Assembly (NCBI GenBank): GCA_039986595.1
Contig: JBDWQJ010000010.1
Location: 117,315-181,314, forward strand
DNA: 64,000 nucleotides
From: Lentilitoribacter sp039986595
Lineage (GTDB): Bacteria > Pseudomonadota > Alphaproteobacteria > Rhizobiales > Rhizobiaceae
Direction of reading: 5' to 3'
The notes below the pieces were generated by a model. The model was not told where the DNA came from, made no database searches, and saw nothing but the letters and a program-made list of their open reading frames with translations. The translations under genes were made by a program, and so were the position numbers. Each line of letters opens with the position of its first letter. Positions within the stretch are counted from its first letter, which is position 1. This document shows, piece after piece, positions 15,318 through 24,787 of the stretch.

Positions 15318-17144
15318 ATGTGTGGAATTGTTGGTATTGTTGGTAAATCTGCTGTCGCACCGCAATTAGTGGACGCTCTAAAGCGTTTAGAATATCGCGG
15401 TTATGATTCAGCGGGTGTTGCTACTCTCAATAATGGTAAGCTTGAAAGACGTCGCGCAGAAGGCAAGCTGGTTAATCTTGAAAGCCGCTTACAAGAACAA
15501 CCGCTTGAAGGCACGATCGGTATTGGTCATACGCGATGGGCAACACATGGTGCTCCGACAGAAGCCAACGCACATCCGCATTTCACTCAAGGTGTTGCTG
15601 TCGTGCACAACGGTATTATCGAAAACTTTGCCCCTTTGCGCGATGAACTTAAAGCAGCTGGAGCTGAATTTTCCAGCCAAACAGATACCGAAGTCGTCGC
15701 GCATCTTGTTTCATCATATCTTGATAAGGGTGCAACCCCGCAGGAAGCTGCTCAACAATCTCTCACTCGCCTTGAGGGCGCATATGCGCTCGCGATCTTG
15801 TTTGAAAACCACGATAATATGATTATCGGCGCACGTCATGGACCGCCACTAGCAGTAGGTCATGGCGACGGTGAGATGTATTTAGGTTCAGACAGCATTG
15901 CCTTGGCGCCATTTACTGATGATGTGACATATCTAGAAGATGGTGATTGGGCCGTCGTCACGCATGACGGTGTGGTTGTTTATGACGAAAATGGCAATAA
16001 AGTTGAACGCGCGCGTCAAACCTCGCAAGGCGCTTCAATGGTTGCTGATAAGGGCAATTACAAACACTTTATGCTTAAAGAAATTCATGAGCAGCCGGAA
16101 GTTATCTCTCGCACGATCAGCCACTACGTTGATTTTGCAAGTGAGACCTTCAAGCCTATCCTTGAAGGTATTGATTTTGCCCAGCTCGACAGATTGGCAG
16201 TTTCCGCATGCGGAACAGCTTATTATGCCGGATTGATCGGTAAATACTGGATAGAGCGTTATGCCAGACTACCAGTTGAAATCGATGTTGCATCCGAGTT
16301 TCGCTATCGTGAAATGCCGCTTAACGGCAAAATGGCAGCATTCTTTATTTCTCAATCTGGTGAAACGGCAGATACGCTGGCATGTCTTAGATATTGCAAA
16401 CAGTCTGGCGTTAAAATCGGTGCGATTGTGAATGTGCCAGAATCAACAATTGCGCGGGAATCCGATATTGTTTTCCCAACACTTGCCGGCATTGAAGTTG
16501 GCGTTGCCTCAACAAAAGCATTTACTTGTCAATTGGCTGTTTTGGCTTCATTGGCAGTTGCAGCAGGTCGCGCGCGCGGCACGATTACTGATGCGGAAGA
16601 AAAAGAGCTTGTTCGTGCACTTGTGAGCATTGAACGCTTGGCAAGTGATACACTTGGTTCAGGTGAAATGAAAATTGAAGCGTTAGCGCGTGATTTAGCT
16701 AAATATAACAATGTGCTTTATTTAGGCCGTGGAACGAATTTTCCGCTTGCACTAGAAGGCGCGTTAAAACTCAAAGAGATCTCTTATATCCATGCTGAAG
16801 GTTATGCTGCGGGTGAATTAAAACATGGTCCAATCGCCCTTATTGACGAAGATATGCCTGTGATTGTGATTGCACCATTTGATGGTCTTTATGAAAAGAC
16901 AATGTCGAATATGCAGGAAGTTGCAGCGCGTGGTGGTCAGATCATCCTTATCACTGATGCAAAGGGTGCAGAGAACGTTTCCATTGAAACTATGTCAACA
17001 ATAGTGATGCCGGAAGTGCCAGAGTTTATCTCACCTATTATTTATTCCTTGCCGATCCAGCTTTTAGCCTACCATACGGCCGTATTTATGGGTACGGATG
17101 TGGATCAGCCGCGTAATCTTGCGAAATCTGTGACCGTTGAATAA
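15318..17144 (+). CDS. glmS: Glutamine-fructose-6-phosphate aminotransferase (isomerising)
   Basis: A 608-residue GlmS, the standard length. The N-terminal glutaminase has Cys2 (MCGIVGIVG) as nucleophile and GHTRWATHGAPTEANAHPH. Two SIS domains follow, with SACGTAYYAG, FISQSGETADT and VASTKAFTCQ, and the C-terminus is DQPRNLAKSVTVE. It makes glucosamine-6-phosphate, the first step towards UDP-GlcNAc, in the cytoplasm. It has a TTGGAGA ribosome site. It is probably co-transcribed with glmU, since the 95-base gap holds only a small hairpin. Confidence 0.98.
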   Translation: MCGIVGIVGKSAVAPQLVDALKRLEYRGYDSAGVATLNNGKLERRRAEGKLVNLESRLQEQPLEGTIGIGHTRWATHGAPTEANAHPHFTQGVAVVHNGIIENFAPLRDELKAAGAEFSSQTDTEVVAHLVSSYLDKGATPQEAAQQSLTRLEGAYALAILFENHDNMIIGARHGPPLAVGHGDGEMYLGSDSIALAPFTDDVTYLEDGDWAVVTHDGVVVYDENGNKVERARQTSQGASMVADKGNYKHFMLKEIHEQPEVISRTISHYVDFASETFKPILEGIDFAQLDRLAVSACGTAYYAGLIGKYWIERYARLPVEIDVASEFRYREMPLNGKMAAFFISQSGETADTLACLRYCKQSGVKIGAIVNVPESTIARESDIVFPTLAGIEVGVASTKAFTCQLAVLASLAVAAGRARGTITDAEEKELVRALVSIERLASDTLGSGEMKIEALARDLAKYNNVLYLGRGTNFPLALEGALKLKEISYIHAEGYAAGELKHGPIALIDEDMPVIVIAPFDGLYEKTMSNMQEVAARGGQIILITDAKGAENVSIETMSTIVMPEVPEFISPIIYSLPIQLLAYHTAVFMGTDVDQPRNLAKSVTVE

Positions 17145-17315
17145 GTAAAAACACGGTATTTTTGCACAAAAAATATTCAAATATGGATGGCTAACAAAAA
17201 ATAGCCATCATTTTCTATTTATTGTTATTTTGTACTTGTGAGCTGGCGAAAGATCACCATATGTTACTTAAACTCAACTCCCAAGGTTGCTCCTCATATT
17301 TTCCCACAGGCCACA

Positions 17316-18014
17316 ATGAAGAAAAAAGACAATAAGACCCAAAAGCCCGTTAAAAGATCTGCTGGTGCGAGATTACGCACATATTTTTTAACAGGATTGG
17401 TCGTTTGTGCGCCGCTTGTTATTACAACATATCTAACTTGGACATTTGTTCTTTGGGTCGATAGCTGGGCCAAACCCTATATACCCAAGGTCTATAATCC
17501 TGAAACATATTTGCCGTTCGGCATTCCCGGACTTGGGCTTATCTTTGCGCTTTTAGTCATAACGATTGCTGGCTTTTTAGCTGCAAATTTGATCGGGCGT
17601 TCGGTTTTAAATTTTGGCGAGTCGCTGCTTGATCGCATGCCTTTGATCCGCTCGCTTTATAAAGCGCTTAAACAAATTTTTCAGACCGCCCTTGATGAAG
17701 GTCAAAGCTCATTTAGCCAAGCCGGTCTTATTCAATATCCACGAGCTGGTTTGTGGGCGATTGTATTCATTGCAACAGATACCAAAGGTGAAGTGGGTAA
17801 TCATTTAAGTGAAGAAGACACGCTTTCGGTTTTCTTGCCAACGACACCAAATCCAACCTCTGGGTTTTTATTATTTGTTCCGCGCAAAGACGTCCATATT
17901 TTAAATATGAATGTCGAGGAAGCTGCAAAACTGGTCATTTCTGCTGGTCTTGTCTCACCAGATCACAAAGATAATTTGGAAGACAAAATCATCAAAGATG
18001 ATGAAGAGGCTTAG
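17316..18014 (+). CDS. DUF502 family membrane protein
   Basis: A 232-residue protein with two membrane segments: about residues 20-45 (YFLTGLVVCAPLVITTYLTW) and 67-92 (GLGLIFALLVITIAGFLAANL). Then comes the DUF502 core with SLLDRMPLIRSLYKALKQI and VFLPTTPNPTSGFLLFVP. The family is widespread and has no established function. The frame is open to a GTG at 17238, but MKKKDNK at 17316 gives the usual N-terminus. It converges on recG, with 23 bases between stops. Confidence 0.9.
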   Translation: MKKKDNKTQKPVKRSAGARLRTYFLTGLVVCAPLVITTYLTWTFVLWVDSWAKPYIPKVYNPETYLPFGIPGLGLIFALLVITIAGFLAANLIGRSVLNFGESLLDRMPLIRSLYKALKQIFQTALDEGQSSFSQAGLIQYPRAGLWAIVFIATDTKGEVGNHLSEEDTLSVFLPTTPNPTSGFLLFVPRKDVHILNMNVEEAAKLVISAGLVSPDHKDNLEDKIIKDDEEA

Positions 18015-18037
18015 TTAAGCTATAAAAACGTACACAA

Positions 18038-20146
18038 CTAACCAGCGCGAATAAACCTGATCGCTTCATCGCGACGCATGAGATAAAGCAACATGCGAAT
18101 AGCTTGGCCGCGCTCACTCTTTAATTCAGGGTCAGTTTCTATAATGTAACGCGCATCATTTCGAGCGGTTTCTAATAAATCGGCGTGCACATCTAGCCGT
18201 GCGATATGAAACCCCGGAGTTCCAGATTGTCTGGTCCCCAAAAGTTCACCTTCGCCACGAAGTTTTAAGTCTTCTTCTGCGATACGGAAACCATCTTCGG
18301 TCTCTCGTAATATGTTTAATCTGGCTGTTGCCGTTTCAGACAGAGGTGATTTATATAAAAGCACACAGCTCGAAGCTTCTTCACCGCGGCCCACGCGACC
18401 TCTTAACTGATGAAGCTGTGCCAAGCCAAAACGCTCGGCATGTTCAATAACGATGATTGTTGCATCTGGTACATCCACGCCCACTTCGATCACTGTGGTT
18501 GCAACCAATATGCGCGTCTCACCACGTTTAAACGCCATCATCGCTTCATCTTTTTCCGCACCAGACATGCGCCCGTGCACAAGGCCAATTTTCACACCGG
18601 GCAGTGCTTGTGAGAGTTCCTTATGTCTTGCTTCGGCGGAGGTTAAATCACTTAATTCGGAATCTTCTACCAACGGGCAGATCCAATAGGCCTTTTTTCC
18701 ATTTGCCGTTGCTTTGCGGAGCCGTTCGTACATTTCGCCCAAACGATCTCGATCAATGCTCACGGTTGATATTGGTTTCCGCCCAGCTGGTTTTTCAGTC
18801 AGTTTTGATACATCCATATCGCCAAAAGCTGACAGCACAAGCGTGCGCGGGATTGGTGTTGCTGTCATAACCAGCATGTGCGGTGCTACACCTTTAGATG
18901 TAAGCCGCAATCTTTGGTGAACACCAAATCGGTGCTGTTCGTCAACAACCGCCATTAATAGCTTTTTATAAATTACTGCATCTTGAAAGAGTGCATGCGT
19001 GCCGATAATGATCTGAGCTTCACCGCTTTCAATACGCGCAAGTGTTTCGCGTCGTTCAGCGGCTTTGCTTTTACCCACGAGTATATCAACGTTTATGCCC
19101 GCAATTTCGGCCATTTTACGAATGGATGCATGGTGTTGACGCGCTAGTATTTCTGTTGGGGCCATCAAAACAGCTTGACCGCCTGCTTCAATCGCATCAG
19201 CCATTGTGAGCAATGCAACCACGGTTTTCCCGGCGCCAACATCACCTTGTAATAATCGCAGCATGCGTTCTTCCTTGCCCATATCTGCGAGAATCTCGTC
19301 AATCGAGGTTTTTTGGCTATTGGTCAGCGGGAAGGGTAATGCATCTAAAATTTGTTGCCGAACAGCGCCTTCAACACGCAGCGGATCACCTGGTAATTTT
19401 CTAATCTTCTGACGAACCAGCGCCAAAGATAATTGCCCTGCAAGGAACTCATCATACGCCAATCTGCGCCTTGCAGGAGACAATGGCTCCATATCATTGG
19501 CGTCTCTTGGATTATGGATCATCTTTAAAGCATCAGAAAAACCTGGAAATGAATTTTTCGAAGCTAATGCTTGATCCATCCAATCTTTAAGGTCGGGCAA
19601 TTGCTCAAGCGTTTCTTTAACTGCCTTTTTAAGTATTTTGGCAGAAAGCCCTGCGGTCATAGGATAGACGGTTTCATAACGCGGTAAATCTTTCGCGTCA
19701 GCTTCTTTCATCATAAAATCGGGATGCACCATCGAGGCTTGACCGTTAAACCAAGAGGTTTTTCCTGATATGATAACCGTTTCACCAAGCGGTAGGCTTT
19801 TTTCCATCCAAGAGGCATGGGCTTTGAAAAAAGTGAGCGCCATTTCGCCAGTTTCATCGTGTACATAAACACGATAGGGAATGTTGCGTCGACCACGCGG
19901 TGAGGGTTGGTGACGATCAACAACGACTTTAAGCGTCGATACGCCGCCCTCAAGCACGTGGGCAATCCCGGGTCCTAATTGACGATCAATGAGACTGGAA
20001 GGCACATGAAATAAAAGATCAACAATTTTTGTATCATCTCGGTTTTCTCGCCCGGTCAATTTTGCGAGCAAATCGGCAACCTTCGGACCAATTCCCGTAA
20101 GGGAACTGACAGAACGGAAAAACAGATCGATTTCATTTGGTCGCAT
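18038..20146 (-). CDS. recG: ATP-dependent DNA helicase RecG
   Basis: A 702-residue RecG. An N-terminal wedge/OB domain (SLTGIGPKVADLL, then HDETGEMALTFF) precedes the superfamily 2 helicase core. The core has GDVGAGKT (Walker A), DEQH in VVDEQHRFG, TATPIPRTL, ATTVIEVGVDVPDA and QLRGRVGRGEE. It remodels stalled replication forks and Holliday junctions. The ATG at 20146 (MRPNEIDLFF) matches the usual alphaproteobacterial start; a GTG at 20161 is an alternative. It is divergent from sdhE. Confidence 0.96.
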   Translation of the reverse strand: MRPNEIDLFFRSVSSLTGIGPKVADLLAKLTGRENRDDTKIVDLLFHVPSSLIDRQLGPGIAHVLEGGVSTLKVVVDRHQPSPRGRRNIPYRVYVHDETGEMALTFFKAHASWMEKSLPLGETVIISGKTSWFNGQASMVHPDFMMKEADAKDLPRYETVYPMTAGLSAKILKKAVKETLEQLPDLKDWMDQALASKNSFPGFSDALKMIHNPRDANDMEPLSPARRRLAYDEFLAGQLSLALVRQKIRKLPGDPLRVEGAVRQQILDALPFPLTNSQKTSIDEILADMGKEERMLRLLQGDVGAGKTVVALLTMADAIEAGGQAVLMAPTEILARQHHASIRKMAEIAGINVDILVGKSKAAERRETLARIESGEAQIIIGTHALFQDAVIYKKLLMAVVDEQHRFGVHQRLRLTSKGVAPHMLVMTATPIPRTLVLSAFGDMDVSKLTEKPAGRKPISTVSIDRDRLGEMYERLRKATANGKKAYWICPLVEDSELSDLTSAEARHKELSQALPGVKIGLVHGRMSGAEKDEAMMAFKRGETRILVATTVIEVGVDVPDATIIVIEHAERFGLAQLHQLRGRVGRGEEASSCVLLYKSPLSETATARLNILRETEDGFRIAEEDLKLRGEGELLGTRQSGTPGFHIARLDVHADLLETARNDARYIIETDPELKSERGQAIRMLLYLMRRDEAIRFIRAG

Positions 20147-20230
20147 ATCTTTTTGTATCACTCGATTTTATTCGCGAAAAGTTTTATTTGTCCCACTGAC
20201 AAGATGAATTGATTTATGTATAGGAGTGGT

Positions 20231-20512
20231 ATGACCGGAACAAAACAAAGCAGCAGTGAATTGGATAGACGTCGGGCACGGATACATTTTCGTGCATGGC
20301 ATCGAGGTACAAAGGAAATGGACCTTGTTTTTGGCCATTTCATAGATAACGAGCTTAAAAACCTTGCCGATAGTGATCTCGATGAACTTGAATTTATCAT
20401 GTCTCATGAAGATACAGATCTATCAAAATGGATTATGCGTGAGCTTCCAACACCTGATGAGTTGAATACGCCGCTCTTTCGTCGAATTATCGACTTCAAG
20501 CCCGATTTTTAG
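20231..20512 (+). CDS. sdhE: FAD assembly factor SdhE (succinate dehydrogenase flavinylation)
   Basis: A small acidic protein of 93 residues. The signature RRRARIHFRAWHRGTKEMDL is followed by GHFID, the SdhE/Sdh5 pattern in which the RGTKEMD region contacts the flavoprotein. It promotes covalent attachment of FAD to SdhA in the cytoplasm. The ATG at 20231 has GGAG 5 bases upstream and is preferred over an in-frame ATG at 20216. It lies between recG and mfd; the 49-base gap to mfd allows co-transcription. Confidence 0.93.
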   Translation: MTGTKQSSSELDRRRARIHFRAWHRGTKEMDLVFGHFIDNELKNLADSDLDELEFIMSHEDTDLSKWIMRELPTPDELNTPLFRRIIDFKPDF

Positions 20513-20561
20513 GCCAGTTATTCAAGCCAAACTTTAGCACCCAATATATCAAGGTAGAAAC

Positions 20562-23500
20562 ATGAGCGCGATTGCCGGATTTTCCACATCTGTCATCGAA
20601 AACAGATTTGGCCCTCTCACTATTTCAAATGTGAGTTCGGGGGTTGAGGCCATTGTTATCGCCGAACTTGTCCAAAAGGGTCATTGCGTCACGCATGTTA
20701 TGTCAGATGGTCAGCGAATGGCTGATTTGGCGCAGATGTTATCGTTTTTCGCGCCAGATATTGAAGTTCTAAGTTTTCCTGGTTGGGATTGCTTGCCTTA
20801 TGATCGCGTATCGCCAGGAACTGATATTTCTGCCAAACGTTTATCTGTCTTAGGCCAATTGGTACGCCATAATAATAAATCCAAGCCGAAGGTTGTATTA
20901 ACAACCGTCAATGCAATGTTGCAGAAATTACCGCCCGCAGAACAGTTAAAAAGCATGGCTTTTTCTGCAAAAGCAGGCGCGCATTTGCATATGGATGATA
21001 TGCCGCAAAAGCTCGAAGGATTGGGTTTTGATCGCACTGATACCGTTCGCGAATTGGGTGAATATGCGGTTCGCGGCGGTATTTTGGATATGTTTATCCC
21101 AGGAAGCGATGCACCCATCCGTCTCGACTTCTTTGGTGATACGCTGGAAAGCATACGCGCTTTTGATCCTGAAACGCAGCGCACAACCAAGCAATTAAGA
21201 TCATTTGAGCTCAACTCAATGAGCGAAGTTTCGTTGAACGCAACGAATATTTCGCGTTTTCGTACTAATTACCTGTCCCAATTTGGTGCCAATACTCGTG
21301 ATGATGCGCTTTACCAAGCTATCAGCGCTGGTCGACGGTTTGCTGGGATGGAGCACTGGTTGCCGTTGTTTTACGACGGTTTGGAAACATTATTTGATTA
21401 TATTGATGGGTTTACGATCACGACTGATCATATGGTCAAAGAGGCTGCAAAAGAACGTCGCGACCAGATTGATGATCACTATGATTCTCGCTTAAATACG
21501 CTTGAAGGTTCAAGAACAAATATTGGCGCATCGACACCTTATAAACCTATTCTGGCAGACGATTTATACTTAAGTATTGAAAATTTTTCGGGGTTTTTAG
21601 ATCGTGAAAAATCAATCAAATTCACACCTTATGAAGAGCCGGAAACAGATCATCGGCAAGTCTTTACCCTTGATCTAAAGCAAGGTCCGAGATGGGCTTC
21701 ATCGGCGAATAATCAAAGTGAAAACCGCGTAAACGTGTTTGATCAAGTCGTCAAGCATATTGCTGATCAACGTGCCAATGATAAAAAAGTACTTATCACG
21801 GGTTGGAGTGATGGTTCCTTGGATCGTTTAATCCAGGTTCTCGGTGAACATGGATTAGAACGTATCAAACCAATTTCAAGCTTTGCCGATGTTACTAAGA
21901 TTAAAAACGGGCAGGCGGGGGCTGCTGTTTTATCGTTAGAAGGTGGATTTGAAACCGGGGATCTCGTTGTCATCGGTGAACAAGATATTTTAGGTGATCG
22001 GCTTGTGCGGCGCTCAAAGCGCAAAAAACACGGATCAGACTATATCTCAGAAGTCGCCGGGCTTGATGAGGGTAGTTTTGTTGTCCATGCCGAACACGGA
22101 ATTGCAAAATTTGTTGGTCTACAAACAATCGAAGCAGCTGGTGCACCACATGCATGTCTTGAGCTTTTATATGCAGGACATGACAAACTTTATCTACCTG
22201 TTGAAAACATCGAACTGTTATCCCGTTATGGATCTGAAGAAACCAATGCTGTTTTAGATAAGCTTGGCGGCGTTGCGTGGCAATCTCGCAAAGCTAAGCT
22301 GAAAAAACGCTTGATGGACATGGCGGATCAGTTGATCGCCATTGCCGCTGCCCGCCATACACGCCATGCACCGACTTTAGCGGCACCTGAGGGACTGTAT
22401 GATGAGTTTTCCGCAGCATTCCCTTATGATGAGACAGATGATCAGCTCTCCGCCATTGATGCTGTGCGAGACGATCTTGTTGCAGGTCTTCCGATGGATC
22501 GCCTTGTGTGTGGTGACGTTGGATTTGGTAAAACCGAGGTTGCTATTCGCGCAGCGTTTATTGCTGCAATGAATGGCGTTCAAGTCGCTGTCGTTGTTCC
22601 GACCACGTTGCTGGCGCGCCAGCATTATAAAAGCTTTTCAGAACGTATGCGTGGTTTGCCTTTACGCGTTGGTCATGCATCGCGACTTGTTGGCACAAAG
22701 CAGCTTGCAAACACCAAGAAGGAACTAGAGACTGGTAAAACAGACATTGTGATCGGCACTCACGCGCTGCTTGGACAATCCATCAAGTTTGCCAATCTTG
22801 GTCTTTTGGTGATCGATGAAGAGCAGCGCTTTGGGGTTAAGCATAAAGAACGCCTTAAAGAAATGAAATCCGATGTTCATGTTTTAACACTATCAGCAAC
22901 ACCAATACCGCGGACCATGCAGCTTGCGATGACTGGTGTTCGAGAACTATCGTTGATTACCACTCCGCCTGTAGATCGCTTGGCAGTTCGAACATTCATC
23001 TCGCCATTTGATACGATGATTATTCGCGAAACCCTGCTGCGTGAGCATTATCGTGGTGGGCAAAGTTTTTATGTCGCGCCACGGGTTAAGGATCTTGATG
23101 AGGTTCACGCATTCTTACGTTCAGAATTGCCAGAATTGAAAGTAGCTGTTGCACACGGCCAAATGCCTCCAGGTGAATTAGATGATATCATGACGGCGTT
23201 CTATGAAGGTCAGTATGATGTGCTGTTATCAACGACAATTGTTGAATCTGGTTTAGATGTTCCAGCTGCAAATACACTGATTGTGCATCGCGCTGATATG
23301 TTTGGTTTGGCGCAGCTTTATCAGCTTCGTGGACGGGTAGGTCGTTCAAAATTACGTGCATTTGCGCTCTTTACACTTCCGGTAAACAGAACGCTTACAG
23401 CAACGGCCGAACGACGTCTTAAAGTTCTGCAATCACTTGACACCTTGGGTGCTGGTTTCCAACTCGCCAGTCATGATCTTGATATCCGTGGTGCAGGTAA

Positions 23501-24071
23501 TCTGCTTGGTGATGCGCAATCGGGGCATATTAAAGAGGTCGGGTTTGAACTTTATCAGCACATGCTTGAAGAGGCGATCGCCGAACTTAAGGGCGATGAA
23601 TTATCAAGCGACACTGGTTGGTCACCACAAATCACAGTGGGCGCCCCTGTGATGATCCCAGATAACTTTGTACCTGATATCAATCTACGTTTGAGCCTTT
23701 ACAGACGTCTTGGTGAGATTAATGAACTATCTGAGATTGATGAATTTGGCGCAGAATTGGTCGATAGATTTGGTAAGCTACCGCTTGAAGTCAAGCATTT
23801 GCTCAAGGTTGTTTATATCAAAATGTTGTGCCGTACGGCCAATGTTGAGAAGCTTGATGCAGGTCCAAAAGGTATTGTCGTGCATTTTAGAAATGGCGAA
23901 TTTCCGAACCCTGCAGGATTGGTTGCGCATATCTCAATACCGAATAATCAAGCTAAAATCAGACAAGATCAAAGCGTGTTCTTTGCTCGTAAATTGCCGG
24001 ATGCTGACAAGCGTTTAGCAGGCTCAGCGATAACGATGACTAAGCTTGCGGAAATAGCAAAAGCAGACTAG
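20562..24071 (+). CDS. mfd: Transcription-repair coupling factor Mfd
   Basis: A 1169-residue Mfd of normal length. The N-terminal UvrB-like part contains FPGWDCLPYDRVSP and GGILDMFIPG. The RNA polymerase-interacting domain begins near GSFVVHAEHGIAKFVG, residues 505-520. The RecG-like translocase has GDVGFGKTEVA, DEEQRFGVKHKE, SATPIPRTMQLAM and QLRGRVGRS. The C-terminal TRCF domain follows. It removes RNA polymerase stalled at lesions and recruits UvrA. It converges on the FrnE-like gene 20 bases away. Confidence 0.98.
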   Translation: MSAIAGFSTSVIENRFGPLTISNVSSGVEAIVIAELVQKGHCVTHVMSDGQRMADLAQMLSFFAPDIEVLSFPGWDCLPYDRVSPGTDISAKRLSVLGQLVRHNNKSKPKVVLTTVNAMLQKLPPAEQLKSMAFSAKAGAHLHMDDMPQKLEGLGFDRTDTVRELGEYAVRGGILDMFIPGSDAPIRLDFFGDTLESIRAFDPETQRTTKQLRSFELNSMSEVSLNATNISRFRTNYLSQFGANTRDDALYQAISAGRRFAGMEHWLPLFYDGLETLFDYIDGFTITTDHMVKEAAKERRDQIDDHYDSRLNTLEGSRTNIGASTPYKPILADDLYLSIENFSGFLDREKSIKFTPYEEPETDHRQVFTLDLKQGPRWASSANNQSENRVNVFDQVVKHIADQRANDKKVLITGWSDGSLDRLIQVLGEHGLERIKPISSFADVTKIKNGQAGAAVLSLEGGFETGDLVVIGEQDILGDRLVRRSKRKKHGSDYISEVAGLDEGSFVVHAEHGIAKFVGLQTIEAAGAPHACLELLYAGHDKLYLPVENIELLSRYGSEETNAVLDKLGGVAWQSRKAKLKKRLMDMADQLIAIAAARHTRHAPTLAAPEGLYDEFSAAFPYDETDDQLSAIDAVRDDLVAGLPMDRLVCGDVGFGKTEVAIRAAFIAAMNGVQVAVVVPTTLLARQHYKSFSERMRGLPLRVGHASRLVGTKQLANTKKELETGKTDIVIGTHALLGQSIKFANLGLLVIDEEQRFGVKHKERLKEMKSDVHVLTLSATPIPRTMQLAMTGVRELSLITTPPVDRLAVRTFISPFDTMIIRETLLREHYRGGQSFYVAPRVKDLDEVHAFLRSELPELKVAVAHGQMPPGELDDIMTAFYEGQYDVLLSTTIVESGLDVPAANTLIVHRADMFGLAQLYQLRGRVGRSKLRAFALFTLPVNRTLTATAERRLKVLQSLDTLGAGFQLASHDLDIRGAGNLLGDAQSGHIKEVGFELYQHMLEEAIAELKGDELSSDTGWSPQITVGAPVMIPDNFVPDINLRLSLYRRLGEINELSEIDEFGAELVDRFGKLPLEVKHLLKVVYIKMLCRTANVEKLDAGPKGIVVHFRNGEFPNPAGLVAHISIPNNQAKIRQDQSVFFARKLPDADKRLAGSAITMTKLAEIAKAD

Positions 24072-24091
24072 ACTTCATTTCACACGCTGGT

Positions 24092-24760
24092 TTAGTCTTT
24101 ACTGGCAACATCTTGAATAACTTGAACAATATGCTCTTTTGGTTGCGCACCTTGGAGGGCATATTTCTTATTCATAATAAAGAATGGAACGCCAGAAACT
24201 CCGGCAGCTTGCATAGAATTTATTTGCCCTGAAATAACATCTTTATCTTCGTCGCTTTCCAAACGTTCTTTGATGTAATCAACACCCATATCAGCGAGCT
24301 TTGTAGCTTCTAGCAACACCTCGTTGTGACCAATATTCTTACCCTCTTCAAAGTAAAAACGCATCAAAATTGACACAAGTTCATGTTGAACCTCTAAACC
24401 ATAATCTTGCCCCGCCCAATGAATGAGCCGATGCGCGTCCATCGTGTTTGGTGAAACTTTGATATCATCCAATTTAAACGCAATGCCTTCTGCGTCACCT
24501 GCATCTCTTATTGGTGCATAAACTTGCGCATAAGCATCAAGCGATCCGAATTTATCGATGAAATATTGTTTGCGATCTTTGCCAAGTTTGGGAAGTGTTG
24601 CATCGAGTTGATATGGCATCCATTGCACTTTGACATCGATATTATCGGGCACTTCAGCAAGCGCATTTTCCAAGCGCTTTTTACCAATATAACACCATGG
24701 ACACATGACATCTGATACGATGTCAATTGTGACTTGGGTCTTATCTACGGGAGCATTCAT
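24092..24760 (-). CDS. DsbA-family oxidoreductase (FrnE-like)
   Basis: A 222-residue thioredoxin-fold protein with an inserted helical domain. The CxxC site is Cys20-Pro-Trp-Cys23 in MCPWCYIGKKRLE, and the cis-proline region is SGVPFFIMNKKYALQGAQ. There is no signal peptide, so it acts in the cytoplasm, as FrnE-type proteins do. The substrate is unknown. It follows the YejA-like gene by 27 bases on the same strand and is probably co-transcribed with it. Confidence 0.9.
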   Translation of the reverse strand: MNAPVDKTQVTIDIVSDVMCPWCYIGKKRLENALAEVPDNIDVKVQWMPYQLDATLPKLGKDRKQYFIDKFGSLDAYAQVYAPIRDAGDAEGIAFKLDDIKVSPNTMDAHRLIHWAGQDYGLEVQHELVSILMRFYFEEGKNIGHNEVLLEATKLADMGVDYIKERLESDEDKDVISGQINSMQAAGVSGVPFFIMNKKYALQGAQPKEHIVQVIQDVASKD

Positions 24761-24787
24761 AGTGATTTTCCTAGGATGACATAAACA